This document shows positions 1-7,211 of a DNA stretch of 10,720 nucleotides, one piece after another. Numbering within the stretch: the first letter of the stretch is position 1; every line of letters begins with the position of its first letter. The DNA lies in NCBI GenBank assembly GCA_964387625.1, contig CAYLWN010000031.1:1-10720 (forward strand). Reading direction: 5' to 3'. Origin of the DNA: CAYLWN01 sp964387625. GTDB taxonomy: Bacteria > Patescibacteriota > Microgenomatia > UBA10105. Both the position numbers and the translations under genes were made by a program. The notes under the pieces are model-generated. The model made no database searches. It was not told where the DNA came from and worked only from the letters and a program-made list of their open reading frames with translations.

Positions 1-11
1 TTTGTTTTTGA

Positions 12-40
12 ATTATATACAATTTAGACGTGCTTTGCAA
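12..40 (-). promoter_or_regulatory. Promoter candidate at the fusA 3' end
   Basis: On the minus strand TTGCAA (40-35), inside the last fusA codons, is followed after 17 bases by a perfect TATAAT (17-12). It would drive a gene beyond the left edge, in many bacteria tuf or rpsJ. The -35 matches consensus at four of six positions, and TATAAT arises easily in A/T-rich DNA. Confidence 0.45.
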
Positions 41-2132
41 TGATTTTCTCCTGAATATTTTTCGGTACTTCTTCATAATGACTGGGTTCCATGTAATAGG
101 AAGCTCTTCCCTGTGACATGCTTCTTATAGTTGTCGCATATCCTGAAAGTTCAGCCAGAGGTACCTGGGCTGTTATAATTCTTACCATATTCCGGTTATC
201 AGTACCCATGATTTGAGACCTTTTTGCGCCTAAATCCCCAATAATATCACCCATAAATTCTTCAGGCGTGGTCACTTCGACCTTCATGATCGGTTCCAAT
301 ATTACAGGATCAGCTTGCCTGCAGGCATTTTGAAATGCCATACTGCCTGCTATTTTGAAGGCAATTTCTGAAGAATCAACCTCATGAAAAGAACCGTCAA
401 ATAATGTTACTTTTATATCAACGCAAGGATATCCGGCTAAAACACCGTTATCCAAAGCTTCTCTGATGCCTTTATCAACTGCCGGAATGTATTCATTTGG
501 TATAGATCCGCCTTTGATAGCATCCACAAATTCATACCCTTCTCCTCTACTCTTAGGTTCAATTGTGATAACCGCATGTCCATACTGTCCGCGGCCTCCG
601 GATTGACGGATAAACTTACCCTCACCCTCTGCTAAACGTCTGACAGTTTCTTTGTAAGCTACTTGAGGTGCACCCACATTGGCTCCGACATTAAATTCTC
701 GCTTAATCCTCTCAACTAAAATTTCCAGATGCAGTTCTCCCATACCCCAAATAATTGTTTGGCCTGTTTCGTGGTTGACCTTGATTTTAAATGTTGGGTC
801 TTCCTCAGCCAATCGTTGCAATGCATAGCTAATTTTTTCCTGATCAGCTTTACTTTTAGGTTCAATAGCCAAAGATATAACCGGTTCAGGAAAAACTATT
901 TTTTCCAAAATGATTGGATGCGCTTCATCGCATAAAGTATTTCCGGTAATCGTATCTTTCACTCCAACCAAAGCCACAATTTCTCCGGCATATGCTTCTT
1001 CAATTTCTTCCCGTTTATTCGCATGCATCAAAAGTATCCGGCCCACGCGTTCTTTTAAACCTTTATTGGCATTATAAACATAAGATCCGGATTTAACTGT
1101 TCCTGAATAAATTCTTACGTAGGTTAATTTTCCTACATGTTCATCAATTTGAATCTTAAATGCCAATCCTGCAAAAGGTTGATCATTTTTGGGAGACCGT
1201 TCTTCTTTAATTTCAGGGTTTTTAAGACTTTCTCCTTTAATTGGGGGCAAATCAAGAGGTGATGGTAAATAATCGATAACTGCATTAAGAAGCGGTTGTA
1301 CACCTTTATTTCGAAGCGATGATCCACAATAAATGGGTACTAATTTATAAGCAATAACGGCTTTTCTAAGCGCCGCTTTTAGTTCATCAACCGTCAATTC
1401 TTTACCGTCTAAATATTTTTCCAAAAGACTATCATCAGTTTCTGCAATCCGTTCTACGAGCAGTGCTCTTTGTTTTTCAACAGCGTCTTTCAAATCATCA
1501 GGAATCGTATCTGTAACTTCATATTCAGCTCCCATTTCATCGCTTCCCCAAATAAAGGCTTTGCGCGTAAGCAAATCTATCTCACCTTTGAATGAATGCT
1601 CTGCTCCAATTGGCACCACCATGACAGCTGTTTTGGCACCCAATCTTTTTTCAATCATGTCTATAGTTCTATAAAAATTGGCGCCGACTTTATCCATTTT
1701 ATTGATAAAACAAATACGCGGTACATGATATTTATCAGCCTGATGCCAAACTGTTTCAGATTGAGATTGTACTCCCTCTTCAGCATCCAAAACTGTCACG
1801 CCGCCATCTAAAACTCTTAAAGATCTTTCAACTTCTGCAGTAAAATCAACATGCCCAGGAGTATCAATGATATTGATGCGGACGTCTTTCCAAAAAGTAG
1901 TGGTAGCAGCAGAAACTATCGTAATACCACGTTCCCGCTCCTGATCCATCCAGTCCATGACTGTCGTGCCTTCGTCAATATCACCGATTTTATAAGACCT
2001 GCCTGTATAATAGAGAATCCGTTCAGTTGTGGTGGTTTTACCTGCATCAATATGGGCGATAATACCGATATTTCGGACTTTATCCAACGTCACGTTTCTA
2101 TTTTTAGTAATAATTGATTGTTGTTGAGCCAT
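24..2132 (-). CDS. fusA: Elongation factor G
   Basis: EF-G is the cytosolic GTPase that drives ribosomal translocation and, with RRF, ribosome recycling. The 702-residue protein has all GTPase motifs: G1 AHIDAGKT (26-33), G2 RGIT (68-71), G3 DTPGH (90-94), G4 NKMD (144-147) and G5 CGSS (269-272, with Ser where Ala is common). Domain II lies around 315-410, domain III around 425-495 with GELHLEI (H468, the position of the S. aureus fusidic-acid residue H457), domain IV around 496-615 with the tip loop DGSFHEVDSS (H583), and domain V up to about 690. The length and single intact copy of each motif point to canonical EF-G, not a tetracycline-protection paralogue. The ATG at 2132 is preceded by an A/T run without a Shine-Dalgarno site. 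Last gene in the window; no terminator follows. Confidence 0.99.
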   Translation of the reverse strand: MAQQQSIITKNRNVTLDKVRNIGIIAHIDAGKTTTTERILYYTGRSYKIGDIDEGTTVMDWMDQERERGITIVSAATTTFWKDVRINIIDTPGHVDFTAEVERSLRVLDGGVTVLDAEEGVQSQSETVWHQADKYHVPRICFINKMDKVGANFYRTIDMIEKRLGAKTAVMVVPIGAEHSFKGEIDLLTRKAFIWGSDEMGAEYEVTDTIPDDLKDAVEKQRALLVERIAETDDSLLEKYLDGKELTVDELKAALRKAVIAYKLVPIYCGSSLRNKGVQPLLNAVIDYLPSPLDLPPIKGESLKNPEIKEERSPKNDQPFAGLAFKIQIDEHVGKLTYVRIYSGTVKSGSYVYNANKGLKERVGRILLMHANKREEIEEAYAGEIVALVGVKDTITGNTLCDEAHPIILEKIVFPEPVISLAIEPKSKADQEKISYALQRLAEEDPTFKIKVNHETGQTIIWGMGELHLEILVERIKREFNVGANVGAPQVAYKETVRRLAEGEGKFIRQSGGRGQYGHAVITIEPKSRGEGYEFVDAIKGGSIPNEYIPAVDKGIREALDNGVLAGYPCVDIKVTLFDGSFHEVDSSEIAFKIAGSMAFQNACRQADPVILEPIMKVEVTTPEEFMGDIIGDLGAKRSQIMGTDNRNMVRIITAQVPLAELSGYATTIRSMSQGRASYYMEPSHYEEVPKNIQEKIIAKHV

Positions 2133-2142
2133 ATATATAAAA

Positions 2143-2253
2143 AAACTCTAAATCCTAATTTCGAAATCCTAAACAAATCTAAAATTAATTTTTTAGAATT
2201 TATCTTGCTGAGCAGGATCTGGCTTTGCTAGAGAAATTAGAATTTGGAATTTC
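2143..2253. repeat. Degenerate heptads in the rpsG-fusA spacer
   Basis: Two short runs of 7-base units flank a less regular middle. At 2143-2170 there are four in phase, with AAATCCT occurring twice exactly; at 2233-2253 there are three (GAAATTA, GAATTTG, GAATTTC). The middle (about 2203-2232) is richer in G+C and has GCAA/TGCT-type repeats but no convincing stem. No ORF or promoter with both hexamers was seen. Confidence 0.4.
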
Positions 2254-2276
2254 CATTTTGCAATTTTACAAAATGG
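2253..2276 (-). other. Hairpin directly after the rpsG stop codon
   Basis: Perfect 8-base arms CCATTTTG (2253-2260) and CAAAATGG (2269-2276) enclose an 8-base loop. As after rpoB, the stem starts one base past the TAA. No U-run follows on the transcript, so full termination before fusA is unlikely; 3'-end protection or processing is possible. Confidence 0.5.
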
Positions 2277-2277
2277 T

Positions 2278-2757
2278 TTACCACCTGAAATGCGCAAATG
2301 CGCGGTTGGCATCTGCCATTCTTTGAACCGTATCCCGCTTTTTTATAGATTCACCTAATCCTTTTAATGCGTCAGTAATTTCAGCAGCTAACTTTTCTGC
2401 ATAGGTATGATATTCTTTGTTGGATCTTTTTTTAGCTGAAGCAGTTATCCAGCGGATAGCCAAAGCAATTCTTCTTTCACCTTTGACTTCCACAGGTACT
2501 TGATAAGAAGCACCACCTACCCGTTTGGGACGCACTTCCATACGCGGACCCACCATATTGATGGCTGTTTCAAAAGTTTTCAAAGGATCTGGGTTATTTT
2601 TCTTCAATATTTCCATAGCCAAATAAACTTGTTTTCTAGCTGTTGATTTTTTACCACTAAACATAATCCGGTTAATCAGTTTTTCCAATAATCTGGAATT
2701 ATAAACTGCATCCGGTAAAATTTTTCTTTTTGCGACTGTTTTTGCTGATCTGGCCAT
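2278..2757 (-). CDS. rpsG: Small ribosomal subunit protein S7
   Basis: S7 is a primary binder that nucleates assembly of the 30S head and lies by the E site and mRNA exit. The 159-residue product is close to the usual 156. It has the basic N-terminus (MARSAKTVAKRKILPD), the GKKSTA segment, the beta-hairpin region (about 74-92, EVRPKRVGGASYQVPVEV), the ALAIRWI helix and the conserved C-terminal RMADANRAFAHFRW. The ATG at 2757 gives a full-length N-terminus; the bases just upstream are A-rich (CTAAAAT) without a Shine-Dalgarno site. It lies 80 bases after rpsL and 145 bases before fusA, the standard str-operon order. In E. coli S7 represses this operon by binding the rpsL-rpsG spacer; the spacer here is unrelated in sequence, so such control cannot be assumed. 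Confidence 0.98.
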   Translation of the reverse strand: MARSAKTVAKRKILPDAVYNSRLLEKLINRIMFSGKKSTARKQVYLAMEILKKNNPDPLKTFETAINMVGPRMEVRPKRVGGASYQVPVEVKGERRIALAIRWITASAKKRSNKEYHTYAEKLAAEITDALKGLGESIKKRDTVQRMADANRAFAHFRW

Positions 2758-2761
2758 ATTT

Positions 2762-2816
2762 TAGTTATTAGTTAATAGTTCATAGTTCGTAGTAATTTTC
2801 CTATGAACTGCGAACT
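2762..2816. repeat. TAGTTnn heptads and inverted repeat in the rpsL-rpsG spacer
   Basis: The plus strand holds four exact-phase TAGTTnn units (2762-2789) and a weaker fifth to 2796. The last part forms the left arm of a 16-base inverted repeat (2777-2792 with 2801-2816, 8-base loop; 13 of 16 complementary, with two further G-T pairs on the plus strand). The right arm shows the same 7-base rhythm in inverted form (TATGAAC, TGCGAAC). The element fills most of the 80-base spacer and lies directly ahead of rpsG. It has no U-run and is not a standard terminator. Confidence 0.6.
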
Positions 2817-2837
2817 TTCGAATATACTTATAACTCG

Positions 2838-3290
2838 TTACGCTGCTGGAGCTGGTGCCGGCGCTGCTGCTTTGGCAGGACCTGCCACTCTTTTGGCTCC
2901 ATAACGTGAACGACCTTTTTTACGGTTTGCAACCCCAGTTGTGTCATATTTACCCCTGACTATATGATATTTCACACCTGGTAAATCCTGCACCCGACCG
3001 CCTTCAATCATCACAATTGCGTGCTCGGTCAGTTCATGTCCGATACCGGGAATATATGCTGTAACTTCCTGTTTATTTGAAAGTCTTACTCTGGCTACTT
3101 TTCTTAAAGCTGAGTTGGGTTTTTTTGGTGTCATGGTTTTAACCACTGTCACTACTCCCCGTTTTTGAGGAGAAGTCAATACTTTGGTAATCCTGTCTTT
3201 AGCATTGAAATATCGCCGCAACGCTGTGGCTTTGATTTTTTTCAAAGATTTTTTTCTGCTTTTTCGAACTAATTGATTAATTGTTGGCAT
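2838..3290 (-). CDS. rpsL: Small ribosomal subunit protein S12
   Basis: S12 is the decoding-centre protein of the 30S subunit, controlling translational accuracy and the streptomycin response. The 150-residue protein starts at ATG 3290, giving MPTINQLVRK as in other bacteria; an upstream in-frame TTG at 3311 would add seven residues encoded by repeat DNA and is unlikely. Conserved blocks are SPQKRGV, TPKKPNSALRK (K56 and K57 intact) and GGRVQDLPG. A 13-residue insert before SPQKRGV matches the position of the insert in Bacillus S12. Q101 replaces the lysine at E. coli K88 / Bacillus K101, a classical streptomycin-resistance site, while D102 (the methylthiolated aspartate position) and P104 are kept. 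The C-terminus carries an extra Ala/Pro-rich tail (AKAAAPAPAPAA). No Shine-Dalgarno site is visible. Confidence 0.98.
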   Translation of the reverse strand: MPTINQLVRKSRKKSLKKIKATALRRYFNAKDRITKVLTSPQKRGVVTVVKTMTPKKPNSALRKVARVRLSNKQEVTAYIPGIGHELTEHAIVMIEGGRVQDLPGVKYHIVRGKYDTTGVANRKKGRSRYGAKRVAGPAKAAAPAPAPAA

Positions 3291-3301
3291 AATAACTAAA
3301 T

Positions 3302-3398
3302 TAAAAATCAAATATCAAAAATGAAAAATTCATATTAAAAATTAAATATTTGATATTTTATATGTATTTTTAATATTTAAGTTTTGATATTTAATATT
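3302..3398. repeat. Degenerate A/T heptad repeats in the rpoC-rpsL spacer
   Basis: The plus strand reads as consecutive 7-base units: four at 3302-3329 (TAAAAAT, CAAATAT and similar), one 6-base slip at 3330-3335, then nine in phase to 3398 (TAAAAAT, TTGATAT, TAATATT and similar). Most units fit T/C/G-A-rich core-T. An 11-base perfect inverted repeat, AAATATCAAAA (3310-3320) with TTTTGATATTT (3382-3392), spans the array. The array occupies most of the predicted rpsL leader. Function is unknown. Confidence 0.6.
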
Positions 3399-3413
3399 GT
3401 TTTGGAATACGCT

Positions 3414-3443
3414 ATTATATCTCTTTAGCCTTGTTTTATTCAA
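3414..3443 (-). promoter_or_regulatory. Promoter candidate for rpsL-rpsG-fusA, overlapping the rpoC end
   Basis: On the minus strand TTGAAT (3443-3438), built from the last rpoC codon and its stop, is followed after 18 bases by a perfect TATAAT (3419-3414). Transcription would start near 3407, giving a leader of about 117 nt for rpsL. No terminator-like structure separates it from rpoC, so read-through from rpoBC is also likely. Confidence 0.6.
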
Positions 3444-6400
3444 GCTTGGCTCTCTCCGCACTCACCGGAATTAATTTACCGATAATCACATTTTCCTTCA
3501 AACCTATAAGTCTATCTTCTTTGCCAAATATTGCTGCGTCTGTCAACACATTGGTAGTTTCCTGGAAAGAAGCAGCTGACAACCAGGATTCTGTATATAA
3601 AGCGCCTCTGGTGATACCTAAAATGATGACTTGCGCAGTTGATGGTTCTCCACCTTCTGCCAAAACTCTGGAGTTTTCTTCTTCAAATACTAATTTGTCC
3701 ACCAATTCTCCGGGCAAAAGAGTGGTATCTCCTGATGTTTCAATTCGAACTTTATCACTCATTTTTCGAACAATCACTTCAAAGTGTTTATCATTAATAG
3801 GTATACCTTGTGATTCATAAACTTTTTGCACTTCATCAATTAAATATTTTTGTGCACCGGCAAGTCCCCGCACCTGTAATACTTCTTTGATATTTAAAAA
3901 TCCTGAAGCTAATTGTTGACCTACTGAAACTGCATCTCCGTCTTTGACCAATAATTCACTGGTTACCGGAATCAGATATTCCCGCTCTTCAACAGGCTTG
4001 ATGCCAACTGATCTGACTTTTACAACCACGCCTTCAGGTTTATTTACAATTTCCACTTTTCCTGACACTTCAGTTAACGGTGATAAAACTTTAGGTGTTC
4101 TGGCTTCAAATAACTCTTCAACCCTGGGCAATCCTTGAGTCACGTCAAGTCCCACAATTCCTCCTGCGTGTTTGACCCTCATGGTTAGTTGTGTTCCTGG
4201 TTCACCAATTGATTGAGCTGCAACAATTCCTACTGGCACACCAATTTCTACCATAGTACGGGTGGAAAAATCCCGACCGTAACATAAGGCACACAATCCA
4301 TATTTAGCTTTACAAGCTAAAGGAGATCTGACTTTTATACTATCAATCTTTTCTGCATCAATAATTTTTACAGTATCAGAAATAACTTCTGTGCCTGCTT
4401 TGGCTAAAACTGTTTTACCTTTTGATTTTACAATGTCTTCAGCTAAAATCCGGCCTAAAATACGGGATGCAAAAGTAGCTTGACGTCCGTCATGACGGTT
4501 TATTTCAATGCCATCTGCAGTTTTACAATCATCTAATCGAATAATTGCATCATGAGATACATCCACGAGCCGTCTGGTTAAATAACCGGCATCAGCAGTT
4601 TTTAAAGCCGAATCAGTTAAACCTTTTCTGCTCCCTCTGGTAGATGTTACGTATTCAAAAATTGATAAACCTTCCCTGAAGTTAGATTTAGTCGGCAATT
4701 CAACAATTTTTCCTAATGGGTCAACCACTAAACCTCTCATGGCTGCCAACTGTTTTAATTGATCTTTTGAAGCCCTAGCTCCACCTGATTCAATAATCAT
4801 TCTGACTGGATTATCTTTTGCCAAAGATGCCCATGTTTCATCAGCAATTTTTTCAGTGATTTCAATCCAGATTTCATTAGATAATCGCTTTTTTTCTTCC
4901 AAAGTGATCAGTCCCTGTTGATAATTTTGTTCAACTTCGGTAACACGTTTATCAGCCGCATCAATAATATCTTTTTTATGAGGAATAATTTTATTATCAA
5001 ATACTGATAAAGACACGCCTCCTGCCAAAGTTGCTCCCCAGAAACCAAAATCTTTCAGTCTATCTATTAAATGAGCCACTTCTTCACGGGGCAAAAGATC
5101 CAAGACTCTGGTAATCATTTGTTTGATTGTGGCAGCCTTAACAGGCGTATTGAAAAATTGCATTGATTTGGGTAATGCTTCATTAAACAAAATTCTCCCC
5201 ACAGTAGTTACAATTAGTTTTCCATCTACTTTAATTTTTAATGGTTCTCTTAATTTCAATTTGCCTATTTGATTAAGGAAAATTGCCTCTTGACGGTCAT
5301 AAACTTTGAGATTACTTTCTGCAACTTGTTCATATTGAGAATCGATTGTAGTCAAGAAATAGCAACCCAAAGCCATATCTTTATTTGGAACAGTAATAGG
5401 TGATCCGTCAGATGGTTTAAGTAAATTTTGTATCGGTTGCATCAAAGTTCTGGCTTCTTCCTGAGATACTTTTGATAAAGGTATATGCACAGCCATTTGA
5501 TCACCGTCAAAATCAGCATTGTAACCTGCACAAACACAGGGATGAATTCTTATTGCAGACCCTTCAATTAATATTGGGAAAAATGATTGAATACCTAATT
5601 TATGCAATGTAGGTGCCCGGTTAAGTAATACCGGATGATTTTTGATAATCTCTTCTAAAATGTCAAAAACTTCGGGTTCCCGGGTTTCCAATAAATTCTT
5701 AGCACTTCTGACATTTGGAGATAATCCTCTGGCGATGAGTTCACGCAGTACAAACGGTTTAAACATCTCCAAAGCCATTTCTTTTGGTATACCGCATTGA
5801 TTAAGCTGCAGTTCCGGACCAACTACAATGACTGACCGGCCGGAATAATCTACCCGTTTACCCAAAAGATTTTGTCTAAATCTTCCCTGTTTGCCTTTTA
5901 ACATGTCAGATAATGACCTGAGTGCTTGAGTGGTAATTCTTGATGTCGGACGTTGAGTGGTATCAATCAATGAGTCCACAGCTTCCTGTAACATCCGTTT
6001 TTCGTTCCGTAAAATGATTTCCGGTGCTCCTAAATCAATTAAATGTTTCAGCCTGTTATTTCTGTTGATAACTCTTCTGTATAAATCGTTTAAATCAGAT
6101 GTGGCAAATCTGCCTCCGGTCAATTGCACCATAGGCCTTAAATCTGGAGGAATAACCGGCAAAACCGTCATAATCATCCATAGTGGGTCGATCATGGATT
6201 TTTTAAAACCTTCTGTAAGTCTTAATCTTTTTGTAGCCTTGATATGACGTTGACCTTTGGTCTTTTGCGCTTCTTCTCGCAACGAAGCTGCCATTTTATC
6301 CAAATCCAGAGTTTTTACCAATTCATAAATAGCTTCTGCTCCCATTCCCACTTCAAAAAAATTAGCAGCTTTATATTCATTCATTTTTAAATATTCTTCT

Positions 6401-7152
6401 TCAGATAAAAGTGAATGCATTTTCACTGCCACAACTACATCACTTAAAACTTTAAGCATTTCATCAGATTTTTCCAGTTCTTTTGCTTCTTCCTCTTCCA
6501 ATTTACTGATTTTTTGTTTTGCTTTTAAATTGATTTCTGCCAAAGCCACTTCCCTACTTTCAGGATTTTTAATTTTATCTTTTAAGTCATGACGTTCTTT
6601 TTCAAATTCTTTTTCTAGTGATTTTTTGGTATCTGCGTAATTTTTAGTAACATCTTTTTTCTTTTCCTCAATTCTTTTGCTTAAACTGTCCAACACTTCT
6701 TTACGTTTATCTTCATCAATTGATAAAACAACATATTGCGCGAAATAAATAACGCTTTCCAAAGCTCTGGGAGTAATATCCAAAAGCAGTGACAACTTTG
6801 AAGGAGCACCTTTGAAAAACCACACATGAGCTACAGGTGCAGCCAAAGTAATATGGCCCATGCGTTCGCGCCGGACTTTTGATTGAGTCACTTCTACTCC
6901 GCATTTATCACAAATAATTCCTCTATATCTGATGCGTTTATATTTTCCGCAATAACATTCCCAATCTTTGGTAGGACCAAAAATCCGTTCGTCAAACAAA
7001 CCATCTTTTTCAGGTTTAAGGGTTCTGTAATTGATAGTTTCCGGTTTAGTTACTTCACCAAATGACCAATCTTTAATAATTTGCGGTGAAGCTAAGGTTA
7101 TTTTTAAACCGGTAAAATCAACAATATTTTGTAAACTGCCTTTTTTATCCAT
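3436..7152 (-). CDS. rpoC: DNA-directed RNA polymerase subunit beta prime
   Basis: This 1238-residue catalytic subunit has the N-terminal zinc ribbon (C66, C68, C81, C84), a lid/rudder and switch region around VDYSGRSVIVVGP, and the invariant NADFDGDQM motif at 545-553. Its D547, D549 and D551 bind the active-site magnesium. Further on are the bridge helix (RKGLTDSALKTADAGYLTRR), the second zinc site (C876, C947, C954, C957), the trigger loop around 985-1000, and the C-terminal SAASFQETT...GLKENVIIGKLIP block that contacts omega. The active-site motif sits 87 residues later than in E. coli because of a highly charged, probably coiled-coil insert at about 145-245. The trigger loop reads MRVKH (991-995) where nearly all polymerases have MRTFH or similar. 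The large enterobacterial trigger-loop insert is absent. The ATG at 7152 gives the normal N-terminus but no close Shine-Dalgarno site is seen. Confidence 0.99.
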   Translation of the reverse strand: MDKKGSLQNIVDFTGLKITLASPQIIKDWSFGEVTKPETINYRTLKPEKDGLFDERIFGPTKDWECYCGKYKRIRYRGIICDKCGVEVTQSKVRRERMGHITLAAPVAHVWFFKGAPSKLSLLLDITPRALESVIYFAQYVVLSIDEDKRKEVLDSLSKRIEEKKKDVTKNYADTKKSLEKEFEKERHDLKDKIKNPESREVALAEINLKAKQKISKLEEEEAKELEKSDEMLKVLSDVVVAVKMHSLLSEEEYLKMNEYKAANFFEVGMGAEAIYELVKTLDLDKMAASLREEAQKTKGQRHIKATKRLRLTEGFKKSMIDPLWMIMTVLPVIPPDLRPMVQLTGGRFATSDLNDLYRRVINRNNRLKHLIDLGAPEIILRNEKRMLQEAVDSLIDTTQRPTSRITTQALRSLSDMLKGKQGRFRQNLLGKRVDYSGRSVIVVGPELQLNQCGIPKEMALEMFKPFVLRELIARGLSPNVRSAKNLLETREPEVFDILEEIIKNHPVLLNRAPTLHKLGIQSFFPILIEGSAIRIHPCVCAGYNADFDGDQMAVHIPLSKVSQEEARTLMQPIQNLLKPSDGSPITVPNKDMALGCYFLTTIDSQYEQVAESNLKVYDRQEAIFLNQIGKLKLREPLKIKVDGKLIVTTVGRILFNEALPKSMQFFNTPVKAATIKQMITRVLDLLPREEVAHLIDRLKDFGFWGATLAGGVSLSVFDNKIIPHKKDIIDAADKRVTEVEQNYQQGLITLEEKKRLSNEIWIEITEKIADETWASLAKDNPVRMIIESGGARASKDQLKQLAAMRGLVVDPLGKIVELPTKSNFREGLSIFEYVTSTRGSRKGLTDSALKTADAGYLTRRLVDVSHDAIIRLDDCKTADGIEINRHDGRQATFASRILGRILAEDIVKSKGKTVLAKAGTEVISDTVKIIDAEKIDSIKVRSPLACKAKYGLCALCYGRDFSTRTMVEIGVPVGIVAAQSIGEPGTQLTMRVKHAGGIVGLDVTQGLPRVEELFEARTPKVLSPLTEVSGKVEIVNKPEGVVVKVRSVGIKPVEEREYLIPVTSELLVKDGDAVSVGQQLASGFLNIKEVLQVRGLAGAQKYLIDEVQKVYESQGIPINDKHFEVIVRKMSDKVRIETSGDTTLLPGELVDKLVFEEENSRVLAEGGEPSTAQVIILGITRGALYTESWLSAASFQETTNVLTDAAIFGKEDRLIGLKENVIIGKLIPVSAERAKLE

Positions 7153-7165
7153 ATTTTTTATTATT

Positions 7166-7208
7166 AGAGCCTGTTTTATCCTCTCGTAGGAGGATCATTA
7201 CAGTCTCT
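7166..7208 (-). other. Compound stem-loop ahead of rpoC
   Basis: An outer 9-base stem (AGAGCCTGT at 7166-7174 with ACAGTCTCT at 7200-7208, one mismatch) encloses a perfect 6-bp inner hairpin (ATCCTC at 7178-7183 with GAGGAT at 7190-7195, 6-base loop). The structure ends 13 bases before the rpoC ATG and lies three bases from the preceding hairpin, so nearly the whole 101-base spacer is paired. The inner arms carry CCTCC- and GAGAGG-like strings that resemble anti-SD and SD sequences, but the latter is too far from the ATG to act as a normal ribosome site. Confidence 0.5.
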
Positions 7209-7211
7209 TAT

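Noticed and set aside
24..2132. fusA as a ribosomal-protection resistance protein or EF-G2 paralogue
   Set aside because: Its place in the str operon, its length and canonical motifs in all five domains fit the housekeeping EF-G.
2253..2276. Intrinsic terminator between rpsG and fusA
   Set aside because: The stem is perfect but no U-run follows it on the minus-strand transcript, and fusA has no convincing promoter of its own in the spacer.
2838..3290. The 13-residue insert of S12 as a novel feature
   Set aside because: An insert of the same size and position is known in Bacillus S12, where the resistance lysines are numbered K56 and K101, so it is an ordinary family variant.
3291..3311. Upstream TTG start extending S12 by seven residues
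   Set aside because: The extension is encoded by the A/T heptad array and precedes the family-typical MPTINQLVRK start; ATG at 3290 is preferred.
3431..3820. 129-codon open frame on the plus strand
   Set aside because: It lies fully antisense to the conserved rpoC C-terminus, shows no recognisable domain, and is explained by the codon composition of rpoC. The other plus-strand open frames in the window are rejected for the same reason.
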